The notes: a model not told the origin generated them from the letters alone. DNA of 64,000 bases from Rhynchonema sp. JSB1_4 (GCA_030248065.1 JASAMV010004405.1:1-64000); one strand, 5' to 3'. Shown: positions 49,801-61,749, numbered from the stretch's first letter. Program-made: numbers and translations.

Positions 49801-50408
49801 GTGTGTTTTGGTTAGGCATAGCAAGGGCAACATTTGTTGTTTGGACCGTATGTATTTTTAAGTAGGGCTGGCTGTGGCACCGGGTATATAGTTTCGATTA
49901 GTGCAAAATTTGCTTCTGCTTATACTGTAGGCTGAATTAACAACGTTTCGCGCACTGGGCGAGCTTACAGTATGTATACGCCAAAACTCGTGCGGCAGAA
50001 CAGAAACAAAAACAGTTCTCGTATTCCATCTGTCTCTCACGTTGATGCCCGCCAGATCGTCCTCTTTATAGTCGCCACTCCACGCCGACTTGGGCCGATT
50101 TCCAGTTTTGTTGTTCATCATTGTTTGTTTGCGTGCGCCCTTGCCCAATTTGGCCAGCTCCGCCTCGCGACGTTGGTGTTCGACTTCGCGACTGCGACGA
50201 TTGTTGCAACAACGACAGCAGCCACGACCTGGGTCGTGTTGTTTGACCAGTGTAAAATTTGTGATGATTGTAGGTGTCGTCGGCAGATACATGTACCATG
50301 AGCATGAACTATGCGTGTGTCAAGTTTGAAGCTAAAAACGTTGTTATACGGTTCTTAAAAAAAAAAAAAAAAGCCCGAAAAACAAAAAAAAAACAAAACA
50401 AACAACCA

Positions 50409-50448
<40 letters not shown>

Positions 50449-53400
50449 AAAAAAAAAAAAAGGGCCACACAAAGCAGAAAGGTATTTTCGTTCGGGGCCG
50501 TACTTGGCCTGCTGTTGTTCGCCGAGCACTAATTTTGACCAGCGTAAAAGTTGCGAATTGCAGGTTTCACGCTGGGCCGAATAAGTATGTCAGCGTGCAT
50601 CCGCGCAAAGTTGATTTACTTTAGCCCCATGCAGCAAGGTGACGGTGCGCTAGGCCATCATCAGTGCCACCAATAGTCTACAACTCACTGTATGCCGTTC
50701 TGAAGAAGTGAGCCATCGCCCCACCAATATTGGCCAGAAACAGGAACATCAGGGGAAATCCGACGATGGCGTAACCGATCAGGAATGCTTGTCCTTCGGG
50801 CGTTGTCGGCGAAATGTGTCCGTAACCTGAAACGTACCTGCCTGCGATTAAAACCGGCTTAGATCTGAAAGAGCGTGAGAAATTATATATTTGAAGTTTG
50901 GCCCTGAGGCTTAGAAATGTTAATCGGAACCCGCCTGTCGAAAGCTACAGGCGTACATATGGCCTGGCCAGCGAAGCCATAGTTGTCATTATCATCTTTT
51001 CGCAACCGCTTGTTGGAAGAGATTATCAACTTTTGTGTCGAAGGTATTTTCCAACAGCGATTACTCAACACGTCTACATGTAGGGGAACGACTTTTAACC
51101 CGGTCAAAGTTACTGCCGCACAACTCCAAAAAAATGACAGGAAATGGCCGTCGCGTGTGGTGGAGCAACATTACTGGTCAAAGTTGGTGTGGGCCCTTTA
51201 CAAAAGTTGATATTGTTTCCAAATTACGGCACAGTTTGCCAGACTCACCGACAGTTGTGATGACCGTCATGGTGAACAGAATCGAGCTGGACATCATCCA
51301 TCTGTTCGTCATCGAATCATCCTCGTCCGTCAATGGTCGACCCGGATACAGCCCGCCCGTGTCCGATATCGCGTCGGTCAGATTCTTGTGGTATTCTGCA
51401 GCACGAATACACTGGTCACAAGGCTAGTAATTTTGACCAGCGTAAAATGAAGCCTTTTGCTGTTTTCTTACGCTGGTCGAGAATATGAGAGCTCCGAAGT
51501 CACTGCAATGAATGTTTTGAATATTACTTTGGTTCGAAATCTGTCGTAAAGTGCAGCATATACAGTACATAGGTACAATGTTATATGGGTACCAAAATTT
51601 TTCGCTCCAATCGCGTTGCTACTATGAAGAGGGTACCCGTTTCATTTTCAACTATATTTAACCTTCGATCAGTTTGTCGACCACCTCATCGTAATTCGGC
51701 TGTTGTTTGTAATCCCAGAGATCTTCGGCCAATTTGGCGCGTTCGCTCTCGATTTCGATCGATCGTTTCATCGCTGACTGAATTGAGGGAGAAAATATTC
51801 ACAAAAACTTTGATAAAATTATGAGGCCCGGTATTGAAGTTACCATTATGTTAATTGACAGGCCCGGTCCTGCCTTCATCACGAGCTTGCTTTTTTGAAT
51901 CAAAGACATTTTGCGATTTATATTTGGTGGCACTATAATTTCGAGCAGCGTGAAACTTCTTTACAACTCAGTTGTCTGGAAGCGCATGCCATACAGCCCT
52001 GTCATGGTTGTTGAATTCAGTGGCAGCAGCAAAGTCTTAAAACATCCCTGGATGGGGAACAAAACGTCACGAACGCAGGGCCGGATAGAAACGATCGCGC
52101 AATAAAGTTCTGGCAAGATATAGTAAGTTTCTAAATTCGTTGCCTGATGCATTTTTACAGACGCAGGAACACTCGGTACTCCCGTTCGCAGTCGAGGCAG
52201 GCAACAAGCTCAACAATAGTAATAAGCCACGCAGCTGACACACACAGCTTGTGTGACTGAAACATTCGAACGCACACGAGCCAGCTGCGTGGCTCATTGG
52301 CTGTGCGTTGAGCTTGTTGCCCGCCTCGACTTCGAACAGGAGCTTCCTTGTGTCCGCAAAAATGCATGAGGCAGCGAGATTAGAAATTTGCTACAATAAC
52401 AAAACATTTTCCCCCGACAAAGTTAGCCAAACCAACATCCAATCCTTTTTGTACGCCATCGAATTCAATGTCGATGAACAGGTATGCGCCACCGATCACA
52501 TAAACAATGACCCCAATCATCAATATAGTGTTACTGACTATGCTCTTCATCAGATTCTTGCCCAACTCCTCCCGTTTCTGCTCATCGCGCTGAAACATCA
52601 CGTTGGGTCAAAGGTTATATCCGTCGTGTCTATGATAAAGTATTATGGTGCACCACCAGGTCCAGAGACGAAACAGTTAAAGCGGACCAGTCCATGTAAG
52701 TACAGTAGCCCGTGATACATTTGCCTCTCTAATTTTGACCAGCGTAAAGTCCAGTAAACTTTGAAGTCACAAATACTGGTTGGTACGATATTTGTGCGCT
52801 GATATCACTTCCAAACACCTCTGCTTCTTTCGACTTGACAGCCAATTTTTCGTTGCGTTTCCTTTTGATGCGTCGTTTTTTGCTCATCGTAATCTGCTTC
52901 AGCATTTGCAGCCGATATCTCATGTCCTCCTGCTCCGAGGGCGTATAGTCCTTCTTGTTCCAAAGACCCGGCATGACTTCAGGGACGGGTGGGGGTGGGG
53001 GAAGCGGTGGAGTTTCAGGTCAGGGAATAAAACAGTAAAAACCGGTATCAAACTTGGTCATCGGTTGACACTGCGTTTGGTCAATTGACTTTTTGGCATT
53101 CAGCTGCGACACATCAAGATGGCTGACGCCACAATTTTGACCAGCGTAAAAGGTCTGGTCGCGACTGTCTTGGTCTTGTCTGGTCAGTAAAACGCAGAAA
53201 AGTCACTTGACCAATGCAGATCCGTACCCATCCAGTTACAGACGAGTCAAACCAATTTTCGGGCTGGGGATCGAAAAAATTCAGTTTAGGTGAGCGAAAG
53301 TTGGCCTCTTGCAGAGATGTATATGACATGGAGAAGTGATAAACAATACCAACCCAGTGGATCAATGCCACCAGCCAGCCAGCGGACTGCCGCATGAGCA

Positions 53401-53690
53401 ACGTTTCCGACATATCTCACTTCACTTGAATGCTTGGCTGCCTTTTGGGCAGGGGGCTATAGGTTGTCGGGGTCTTCTTTCGATGCAAATGGGCCGGGGA
53501 CTAACACTGGTCAAGTTGCAAACCTTAATCTGGCGCAAGCGTTTCCATCTCTTGTTTCTGCGACGTCTGAGCCGCTCACGCAGTTCTGACTCAGATTCTT
53601 CTTTCTTTACTGCTGGTTGATCTTTTATACTTTCTTTCTTCGCTAACTCTTTCACGTCGTACTCATTAAACATGACGGATGAGCCCAAAT
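46804..53690 (-). CDS. two-pore-domain (K2P/TWIK-like) potassium channel
   Basis: Exons: 53690-53524, 52976-52819, 52589-52433, 51773-51663, 51395-51249, 50826-50689, 50528 to about 50475, 50228-50041, 49692-49594, 49230-49131, 49069-49005, 47585-47474, 46913-46804 (stop). From 52589 on, junction phases agree except the weak donor near 50475. Features in order: basic cytoplasmic N-terminus, M1 (ILMIGVIVYVIGGAYLF), extracellular cap helices with NLT glycosylation site, P1 filter TTVGYG, M2 (FLIGYAIVGFPLMFLFLANI), a Cys/Arg-rich loop, M3 (VPISLVLCVIAAYILVGALL), P2 filter TTIGFG, M4 (IYIVLGLAVLSMAFNLMMEE) and an acidic tail. Both filters are interrupted by a phase-1 intron in the glycine codon. 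K2P channels carry leak K+ current at the plasma membrane. The true start is unsettled: ATG at 53673 or, with an alternative first exon, ATG at 52974 (then about 480 residues). Confidence 0.9.
47039..47105. repeat. paired AATTTCGACCAGCGTAA motif in K2P intron
   Basis: AATTTCGACCAGCGTAA at 47039 and GAGCTGGTCGAAAT ending near 47105 form an imperfect inverted pair in the last intron of the K2P gene. A single inverted copy, TTTACGCTGGTCAAAAA, follows at 47321-47338. Confidence 0.55.
47716..47941. mobile_element. 226-bp GTGTAAA palindrome (copy 2)
   Basis: Same length and ends as copy 1, flanked by AAT on both sides. The core pair TGAAACATT / AATGTTTCA is at 47812-47820 and 47838-47846. It lies in the K2P intron between 49005 and 47585. 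Confidence 0.88.
48192..48417. mobile_element. 226-bp GTGTAAA palindrome (copy 3, inverted)
   Basis: Exactly 226 bases, AAT duplication. The interior (TGCCTGTTATTAACGTGG) is in the opposite orientation to copies 1 and 2. Core 9-mers at 48287-48295 and 48313-48321. Same K2P intron as copy 2. Confidence 0.88.
48496..48773. mobile_element. TA-flanked MITE, TTGGTCGCACAATGAC family (copy 3)
   Basis: Ends TTGGTCGCACAATGAC and GTCATTGTGCGACCAA, TA on both sides. Its right half contains the unoccupied version of the target into which the hAT-like element at 26536-28232 inserted. AATGTTTCA at 48618-48626, 17 bases from the centre. Confidence 0.88.
50357..50465 (+). repeat. interrupted poly-A tract in K2P intron
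   Basis: About 100 bases, nearly all A with scattered C and G, directly downstream (coding sense) of the short K2P exon ending near 50475; on the coding strand it is a poly-T tract. Confidence 0.9.
51429..51482. repeat. paired AATTTTGACCAGCGTAA motif, 54-bp mini-foldback
   Basis: AATTTTGACCAGCGTAA at 51429-51446 and TTACGCTGGTCGA at 51469-51482 are inverted, about 35 bases upstream (coding sense) of the K2P P1-exon acceptor at 51395. Confidence 0.65.
52120..52393. mobile_element. TA-flanked foldback, GTAAATTTCC family (copy 2)
   Basis: TAGTAAGTTTCTAAATTCG and the inverse end in GAGATTAGAAATTTGCTA. Inner arms AGCTCAACA and CGAGCCAGCTGCGTGGCT. The dyad centre carries GACTGAAACATTCG (core 52258-52266), as in copy 1. 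K2P intron after the M1 exon. Confidence 0.78.
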
Positions 53691-53761
53691 CTTAGAATAA
53701 CAAACAAATGGTTTCATATTCAAAGGTTTGATGCATGACTTACATTTTCTTCCAGCGGCAT

Positions 53762-55391
53762 GGTGGTGATTCAGTGTCCCTTGTTGAATTGCGCAATTTT
53801 ATGACACCAATTCAGAACGACTTTGTGTATATTTTCTAACGACAACTTTAATTGGTGTCTTAATAACTGGGACCGTGACTGGGGCTATCGGTACGGGCTA
53901 TTTTTTTTGGCTTCGCTGGTCTTAGCGAATAACACTAAAAACAACAATATGAGGAAGGGTATGAAAATTTTATACGTAAAGCTGCGGATATTCCAAACGT
54001 GTGTCAGTAGATATCACAGAGTCAGCCAAATAATAAAACCACGTAATTTGCGTGTCCCATCCACCACGGCAAGCTATTGTTGCCAAGTAACCCAACCATA
54101 ATCCCGTAATTGAAGAGCCACGCAGTGCTCGCGTCCAATGTGCATGCACTAAAACCACCAAAGCATCACAACACACAACACCTGGCGTACATGTACATAT
54201 ACTGTACATACGTACAGTATATACATAGTTTCGAAATCGATAATAGTCAAATTTGCTGGAAGAAAGTAAATCTGTCACAAAATTCGGAATTTCTGACCCC
54301 TGAAAAAATAAAACGCAAGCCACTTGGAACACCGCCGTCTGCATACGTCTTATTCATTCTCAGAAAACCTTAGGTACTTTTTTGTGTTTTTGTGTAGGGC
54401 GTTTTTTTGCAAATCTCTTTTGCTCGGGGTAATATGACAGTGGTCAACTCAAGTGGTCAATTCACTTCTTCAACTCACAAGAGCAAAATAAAAGTGACAA
54501 GTGACGGCGAAAAATAATTTCGGGGTGAGTTGTCGACTGTGCAAAGTGTGTTGACGAAGTGCTTTGACCACTTGATTTGACCACTGTAATATAGGCCTTT
54601 GTTCGTCACACATGAATGCATGCTACGCCATACAGTGGTTATTCTCTGCGTCCATAATAACACACGCAGGCATATGTAGCTCATCATGCACACAAACCAA
54701 AAACACACAGCACCCATCAGCCATGCTGGAAGTTTTAAGCTGACGTTACCTGGTCTCCATGGAGTCAAAGCAGCGACACACACAAAACAATGCAACACAA
54801 TGGGTACATACCCCATAAGGGAAACAAAACGACGAGAGTCCCTGAATAATAAGGCGAGAGACGGTGAAAGCAAGGGGTTCCAACAGGAGGTACTAGACTA
54901 GTTCGCTCCGAGCGCTGATTAAGATTCAGGTTTGCTTCCAGGCTTTGGTAGGATTATGTTTCGCTTGCGGCTTAAATCATAACCAAACCGTGGGCCATGC
55001 ATGAGCTTGAACTTATATGTCACGGCCTAGGTCTGGACGTATAACCAATGCCTACCGTAATTCAACACCCTACACGAGTTGGTCTGGTGCCCCCAAGTTA
55101 CTTTCAGACCGCTTACGTCACTAAACTGTCAGTGACCGAAATCGATGATTCCATGTCATGTTCTTAAGCGACGCCCTCAACCAGAAACAAATGCTTCTTC
55201 GAGACGATTTTGTTCAAGAATTGATTTCTTTTCCCCAACAGCGTCGGACGAGTCATGCATTTACAAACGCACTAAGCGCAGGAATTAAAAAAAACTTATC
55301 CAAAGTTCTTTTGCCGGAAACGTTCAACGCTTGATTCCTGAGATTTTCTACACTAGGCAACTGATATTTCGCAAATTTCAATTCAAACAGG
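53762..55391. other. divergent intergenic region between two K2P genes
   Basis: 1.6 kb between the head-to-head channel genes. An extra ATG-containing mini-exon on the minus strand (53761-53744, GTAAGT donor) may be an upstream first exon of the left gene, though its phase does not fit the next exon. TACAGTATATACAT-type AT-rich runs lie near 54195-54230. Shared regulation is possible but not shown. Confidence 0.4.
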
Positions 55392-57373
55392 ATGACTGAT
55401 GTGGGTGCTCCAGGTCCGGGCACCGCTCCCGATCCTTCCAAGAACCCGCTCGAGGTATGTGTGTTTCTCAAAACGGTAGTTTGCGACAAGGTTGAAACAC
55501 TAATAGTTTTGACCAGTGTAAAATTCTTTCACTAATTGCCGTCAACTTTTGGCGATGTGACAAAAACATTTTCCATGCCACTGAAATTTCGGGCGCTGAT
55601 TAGCTAGATTTTATACAGAAAAAATTTTGCTTCGTTACCGATGCACGGGAAACGGGGAAGGGAACCTTGGACACAGAAAAAACTTTCATTCCCGTTTCCT
55701 GGTATGAGCTCTAAGACAATAAGTACAATTCGTTTGACATCATCCAACTACTGTCGCATGGCAATACCAGTGCGTGCTTCAAAGCAGTGGTTTTTTTAAA
55801 AAAAAATTTTTATTTTTATTAAAAAAATTTAAAAAAAAACATTCGTTCCAAAAGTTAAAAAAATTTTTTTTTATTATTTCAAAATTCGAAAATTTTTTTT
55901 GCTCTAAAAGTGCTATTTTTTGCATAAAAATCGCTACTGTTGACATCACCTAACCCTACCATGGGTGTATTGGGTGCCATAATCGTTGTTTTGTGGCATC
56001 TAGACATAGTGCGCACACTCACAGGGTCTCTCATATGACTACACACGTACATGTGACTGAGTGGGCATTTTTTCATCCATGCCCCAGACCCGAAAGGAGT
56101 GATTCTATTTTGTATTCACTCTAATTTCACACTATGTGCAGCTTATTTGCATTGGTCGTGTACCTAGACGTCATAATTTCACCCAAAATTCCCATCCCGA
56201 ATATCAGAAAGCCATACCATCACACCCGCACCACCTGGGGAAGGGTACGGGTGTGTACCTGACTATGGTTGGTACTTATCGACCATTGGATAGCACGGTT
56301 TTCGTATCACCTGTGCTTTATATGCACTTAGAACACATTATGTAACAAAAATACCCCTATTTTGTACTTGAGCGCTCATTTTTTATCGCGTTGGGCAGAT
56401 TTTGGCTGGAATAAAAAAAAATTTAATTAAAACAAATTTTTTTTTAAAAATGGGGTTCGAATAAAAAAAATTTTTATTGACCACTGCTTCAAAGTCGTCA
56501 CGCACAAAATTATGTATCTCAAAATATTATGTATCTCACCCGCAAGACAAAGTGCTCCAAAAGATAAAAAAATAATAAAAAACTTTATTCGCACAGAACC
56601 AACTGCAAGATGAGCCAGATGAGGTTGACCCAGCCGAATACGCCAAAGAGCTGGCCAAGGCAATCATCACGCATCTGGCCCTGGGTGTGGCCGTGCTGCT
56701 CTATGTAGTCGGAGGGGCGTTTCTGTTTCAGGAAATTGAACTCGAAGATGAACAGAATGCCGTCAAGGTTTGTATGGATGTGTTTTCGGTGTTGTGATCT
56801 TGAATTTGTTTTCTGCTCCATATCTACATATACTGTATGTATATTTGTGCCCGAAGCGAAATTGCACCAAGCTGGGAAAACTTTTGAGCGATGTTTTGCA
56901 ATTTACCTGACCTACACCGTTTCAACACATTCTGATTGGTAGACACCATCTGAACACTGTGAATATTCTTCATGGGGATCAAAAATGACAGGTCTCAGTC
57001 ACATCACCAATGAAGACGCAAAACGTCTCTATGTAGTTTCCGCATTGATCAGTTTGTTGTTTAGTTTATGCTGAACTCTGTACCAAATTGAGCTAAAACT
57101 GCCCGAAGTACACACTTCTTTCTCAAAAACATTTGCTTGGATTTAGGGAAATAATTCATTTTTGATGAACAACAATAAAAATAACCAGTCTGTCTGTCTC
57201 ACAGGCGGGCATCGAACGATCCTGGGAGCTGGAGACGATTCGCGGTCAGGTGGCTCAAAGTATGTGGGATCACAAATGGTCGATTGAATACAACACGACC
57301 GTGCGCGCACTCTTGGACGAATACCATCAGAACATCACCGAGGCGATAGCCGATCACGGATATGGAGGGCTGG
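55392..57373 (+). CDS. two-pore-domain potassium channel, 5' three exons only
   Basis: Exons 55392-55454 (MTDVGAPGPGTAPDPSKNPL), 56597-56767 and 57205-57373; donors GTATGT, GTTTGT and GTGCGT, acceptors CACAG and CACAG. Exon 2 encodes M1 (THLALGVAVLLYVVGGAFLF) followed by QEIELEDE. Exon 3 encodes the cap helices with ALLDEYHQNITEAIADHG, aligning without gaps to DKLIEEYHKNLTDAISDTG of the neighbouring channel. P1, M2, M3, P2 and M4 exons were not found up to 64000; the region beyond 58 kb is repeats. Either a very long intron runs past the window or the gene is truncated. It is an inverted duplicate of the neighbour; the introns carry a hAT-like element and a GCCAACACGAGC MITE. Confidence 0.85.
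55785..56486. mobile_element. hAT-like element with CAGTGGT ends
   Basis: Starts CAGTGGTTTTTTTAAAAAAA and ends TTATTGACCACTG, flanked by a perfect 8-bp duplication, CTTCAAAG, at 55777-55784 and 56487-56494. A second hAT-type family, distinct from the CAGGGTTGG one. Inserted in the first intron of the plus-strand K2P gene. Confidence 0.85.
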
Positions 57374-57554
57374 GTGCGTGAATTGATTCACAGTATTCCA
57401 TCTTAGTGACGCAGCAAACATTAATTTTAATCGTCAAGAATTCTGGCCCAGATCTGCCTTCAACTTCCGGTAATGTAATGACCAGAACCCTATGGAAGCT
57501 TGAAGCTATTCTGTGGTATGGTGGCTGAAAATGTGGTCTCTGATCATTACTACA

Positions 57555-57742
57555 GTTGGCAAACTACGCCAACACGAGCCCGATTTCGGAGGTTGTGTAT
57601 GCTTTCAAAACGAATAGAAAGAGAAAATCCTCATGCACTATGTATACGTTGTATTTATACAACGAACATTTGCCAATTCAGCAGCCACGTATGAATGTTT
57701 CACTAATCTGCCACCTCCGAAATCGGGCTCGTCCTGACGTAG
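57555..57742. mobile_element. GCCAACACGAGC-family MITE
   Basis: GGCAAACTACGCCAACACGAG at the left and CGGGCTCGTCCTGACGTAGTG at the right, ACGAATAGAAAGAGAAAAT inside, AATGTTTCA at 57694-57702. Confidence 0.75.
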
Positions 57743-58174
57743 TGTTTTTCATACGTACATAATCAGGGTCTATACGTGAGTATAGCACCGGAATTAGGCA
57801 ACAGCAAAACAAAGAAGACATCGTGGCATTAGCTTATTGGCGACATATTCACAAGATAGCTTACGTATTCAATAGTGTTTGTGTGGGGAAAAAAAATTCG
57901 CAACGCGGAATGAAACATCAGCAGGTCAGATTATCGGAAATTTTGCTATACCTGTAGTGTTAAAATCGGGGGTGCTGGCGTGAGCGCGTGTGTTGGGCTT
58001 TCGCTAATTTTATTATTGCGATAATGTCGTATACCAGCCGGCACAAAACGCTGAAAAAATCAGCCCGATCCGTGCAGTAGAAAGTGGTTTTCCAGACACC
58101 CGAGAAATCGTGATGTCCGCGTATCCAAATTTCTGGTCATTTTAGTTTTAAGTTAACTCCTCCTAGGAAACTGA

Positions 58175-58745
58175 ATGAAGTCGGCCAAGTTACATATCAA
58201 TCGACTCGTCTGGATGTGGAGGTGTCCTAGACAGAGCCCGATTTTTGAAACATCACTTCTATCGCGAGTAACTCCGCCACAAAGTTGTGTGAGAAAATGG
58301 CCGACATTTCCCGCGCAAAGGGGGCGGAGTCGGCTGCTGATTGGCTGTTGTTGGCGCGCGCGTGTGTTTGTTTCTTTACACGTGTTTTCTTTTTCTTTTG
58401 TTGGTCTTGTTTTTGGGAGAAACAGCAGCGAGTTGATTGTAAGTTTAAACCTCGTTGAATTCAGTGAAAGCCTACGCTAAAGCCTAAATGCCTAAGCATG
58501 AAAGCGGCGTGCGCGTGCGTGCGCTTCTTTGCACGAGTTTTTCTTTTTCTTTTGTTGGCTTCCTATCAATCGACTCGTCTGGTTGTGGAGGTGTCCCAGC
58601 CCGATTTTTGAAACATCACTTCTATCGCGAGAAATCGGTGATTGTGCGTATTTTCGTTTGGTTTTTTTGGCAGAAACTGTAGCGAACTGATTAGAACATG
58701 AAACCTCGTTCAATTCTGCTTAAGCCTACGCCTAAGTTCAAGCAT
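58175..58745 (+). repeat. imperfect direct duplication
   Basis: TATCAATCGACTCGTCTGG, CCCGATTTTTGAAACATCAC and TTTCTTTTTCTTTTGTTGG occur twice in the same order, near 58195-58440 and 58560-58720, followed each time by GCCTACGC / CTAAG-rich sequence resembling degenerate TTAGGC. Confidence 0.65.
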
Positions 58746-58937
58746 TATTTCTTCAATTTCCTGTTGTTTTAGGCCCGGCCCAGCAACGCTCGTCGGACCG
58801 GCTCGACCATGGAGCAACTCGGTGCTGCCCGATTTTCTGCCCAAGGCATTTGCAGAAGCGTGAGCAATTGTGGTAAATTTACCCTAAAAATCGCGATTTT
58901 CGATGAATGGATTGCGATTTTCGATGAATCGAATCAA

Positions 58938-60370
58938 ATCGATGATTTCGGGCCGGCCACCCCGGCCCGGCTCGGCCTTGCATTTCGGAAAATCGGCCAG
59001 ACCTGGCCCGGGCCAGTGTAGATCCTGGTCCGGAGGGGGGAAATAGCGGACCCCCCCGTTTTTTCGGAGGGGGAGATAGTGTACCCTCGAGGGGGGAAGG
59101 GGGAGACCCAAATGCAGGCAAAACTCACTTTTTGAGGTCGAAAATTTGACACATTTTTGCCCCTTTTTGGAAAAAATTCTTCATAAAAAAGATATTTTGG
59201 CGACTTTCAAGAACATTGACCTAAAAATCACACATTTTACGCCTAAAAATGCCCATTTTAGGTCTAAAAATGGCCATTTTAGGCAAAAATTGGGGGAGAT
59301 AGTGTACCCGGAGGGGGAGATAGGGAGACAGCGTACCACCTGGGGGGTGGCTAGCGTACCCGCGGGGGACCCCCTTCCCCCAGGAACTACACTGGCCCGG
59401 GCCAGTCCGGTCCTGAAAGTCCAACTCGGGCCGGCCCGATTGCTTAGCAAAACGAGAGCATGTACGATGATTTCGGGCCTTTTCGGGCCGGCCACCCCGG
59501 CCCGGTTCGGCCTTGCATTTTGGAAAATCGGCCAGGCCTGGCCCGGGCCAGTGTAGTTCCTGGTCCGGAGGGGGGAAATAGCGGACCCCCCCCCGTTTTT
59601 TTTGGAGAGGGAGATAGTGTACCCTCGAGGGGGAAGGGGGAAGACATAAATTCAGGAAAAACTCACTTTTTGAGGTCGAAAATTTGACCTATTTTTGCCC
59701 CTGTTTGGAAAAAATTCTTCATAAAAAGGGTATTTTGGCGACTTTTAAGAACATTGACCTAAAAATCATACATTTTACGCCTAAAAATGCCCATTTTAGG
59801 TCTAAAAATGGCTATTTTATTTTAGGCAAAAATTGGGGGAGATAGTGTACCCGGAGGGGGAGATAGGGGGTAGCGTACCACCTGAGGGGTGGCTAGCGTA
59901 CCCGAGGGGGACCCCCTCCCCCCAGGAACTACACTGGCCCGGGCCAGTCCGGTCCTGAAAGTCCAACTCGGGCCGGCCCGATTGCTTAGCAAAACGAGAG
60001 CATGTACAATGATTTCGGGCCTTTTCGGGCCGGCCACCCCGGGCCGGCTCGGCCTTGCATTTCGGAAAATTGCCCCTTTTTGGAAAAAGGAAAAAATTCT
60101 TCATAAAAAGGGTATTTTTGGCCGCTGTTAAGAACATTGACCTAAAAATCACACATTTTACGCCTAAACATGTCCATTTTAGGTCTAAAATGGCTATTTT
60201 AGGCAAAAATTGGGGGAGATAGTGTACCCGGAGGGGGAGATAGGGGATAGCGTACCACCTGAGGCTCCTCCCCCCAGAAACTACACTGGCCCGGGCCAGT
60301 CCGGTCCTGAAAGTCCAACTCGGGCCGGCCCGATTGCTTAGCAAAACGAGAGCATATATAAGCAAATTTT
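58938..60370 (+). repeat. GC-rich tandem array, about 535-bp unit, 2.6 copies
   Basis: Units start near 58938, 59465 and 60008 with GATGATTTCGGGCC and share GGCCCGGGCCAGTGTAG, GGGGGAGATAGTGTACCC, AATTTGAC and TTTTAGGTCTAAAAATGG segments. The third unit has an internal deletion. Open frames on both strands are repeat shadows. Confidence 0.88.
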
Positions 60371-61089
60371 CGGTTTTTTAGACGCAATCCAGTTATCAAA
60401 CGCCTTTTCAGCAATCAATTGAGATCAGAGGTGGGAATCGTGCCGGAGGCAGAAGTGTGCGGGGCCCCCAAGCCAGCGCGGCCCGGCCGAACCTCCGACA
60501 GCAGCAGGGGTTAGGGCACAGTATTCCGGAGAGGCCGGCCCGGCCCGACCCTCGGGTCCGGCCCGGCCCTAAACCTCCGACAGGCAGTGTAGTTTCTGGT
60601 TTGCAAATTTGCAAATCTGCGGGATACTCGTTTTAAGCCTCAGGCAATACTTGTTACGTACATGCATATTTTTACATAATATACATTAGTGAAGCCTTTT
60701 TGACACTAGGTAAATTAATGTGACTGGTTTTGGCGTGTGCATTGCTTCGCTTCGTTTTTTTCGCGTATGTTTGAAGCAATTTTTGGCAGGAAACCAGAGG
60801 TCACAATCAGGCTGGCCTGACCCATGGAGCATCGAGCATTCCTGGTCAAATATTGTTCCTTAACGACGATACAAAATTTTGCATGGGGATTGTTGGTGGT
60901 GGAACAAAAGAGAGAACAGCGCAGCTGGAGTGGTTGGGCAATTTTTTGTTTCAGTTGGCTGGTGGGAAAATTCAGTATCGCAATTTTTCGGTAAAAAACA
61001 GCGTCGGCCCGAGTATGCAGGCCTGGCCCGGCCGGCCCTCCAAATCTCGGGCCCGTAGTAGTTTTTTTTAAAGGACCGTTTTATTCCTG

Positions 61090-61325
61090 CTCTACCTCCG
61101 CCTGCCCAACATCTGGCAGTAGCAGTCAGAAACTTGCGACTGCCCATTCGGTCAGCTCATTTACTGAGCAAGGACAGTAGACGGCAGTAACCGGTCAAAG
61201 GACAGAGCTGAGCAGGCAATCACTGCAAGCAATCACTGCCTTGCTGGACACTTCTGCCTGGTAAGGTAATGACTTCTTCGGATTTTGTCTTCTACTTCCC
61301 GGAAGCCAGAAGTATAAATCGACCT
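61090..61325. repeat. uninterrupted copy of the dispersed repeat at 32250-33000
   Basis: GCAGTAGCAGTCAGAAACTTG through CTTCTACTTCCCGGAAG match in order. It lacks the TTAA element found in the other copy, so it serves as the empty site. Confidence 0.7.
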
Positions 61326-61749
61326 TAAGAATGCTTGATATAAATTTTATATCGTTCTCAAGTATCAAACACCAGTTTGTGAAACAGAATGCATGATATA
61401 AACATTTGGGCTTTCAGTTAAAAGCGAAATAATGAAGTAAAAGTAAAAAATAGTGGAGAGCGAGAGTGAAACCAGAACGTTCGTATACATTGCCAAACTC
61501 TTTAGCCTCTAATTTCTTTACGGTTTAATCTTTCCTAAAACACAATGCACACAAAACACATATAGAGAGACATAAAACAAAAGAGTATAAATATATATAA
61601 AGAAAAAAAAAAAAAATACACACACAATATTTTGTCTTTTGAAAAAGATAAAAAAAATCATATTATAAAAAAAAAAAAAAAAAAGCAGAAAACATAGTGT
61701 CAAAACATGTATGGTTACACTAACACATGCACATTATGTATGTAAAGAA

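Noticed and set aside
49237..52600. TGATGTTTCAG-type sites at K2P acceptors counted as the palindrome core
   Set aside because: They read CTGAT...TTTCAG and are explained by branch-point and acceptor consensus; the full 9-mer is not present.
58879..60414. Gly/Pro-rich open frames in the GC-rich array
   Set aside because: They repeat with the tandem unit and exist on both strands.
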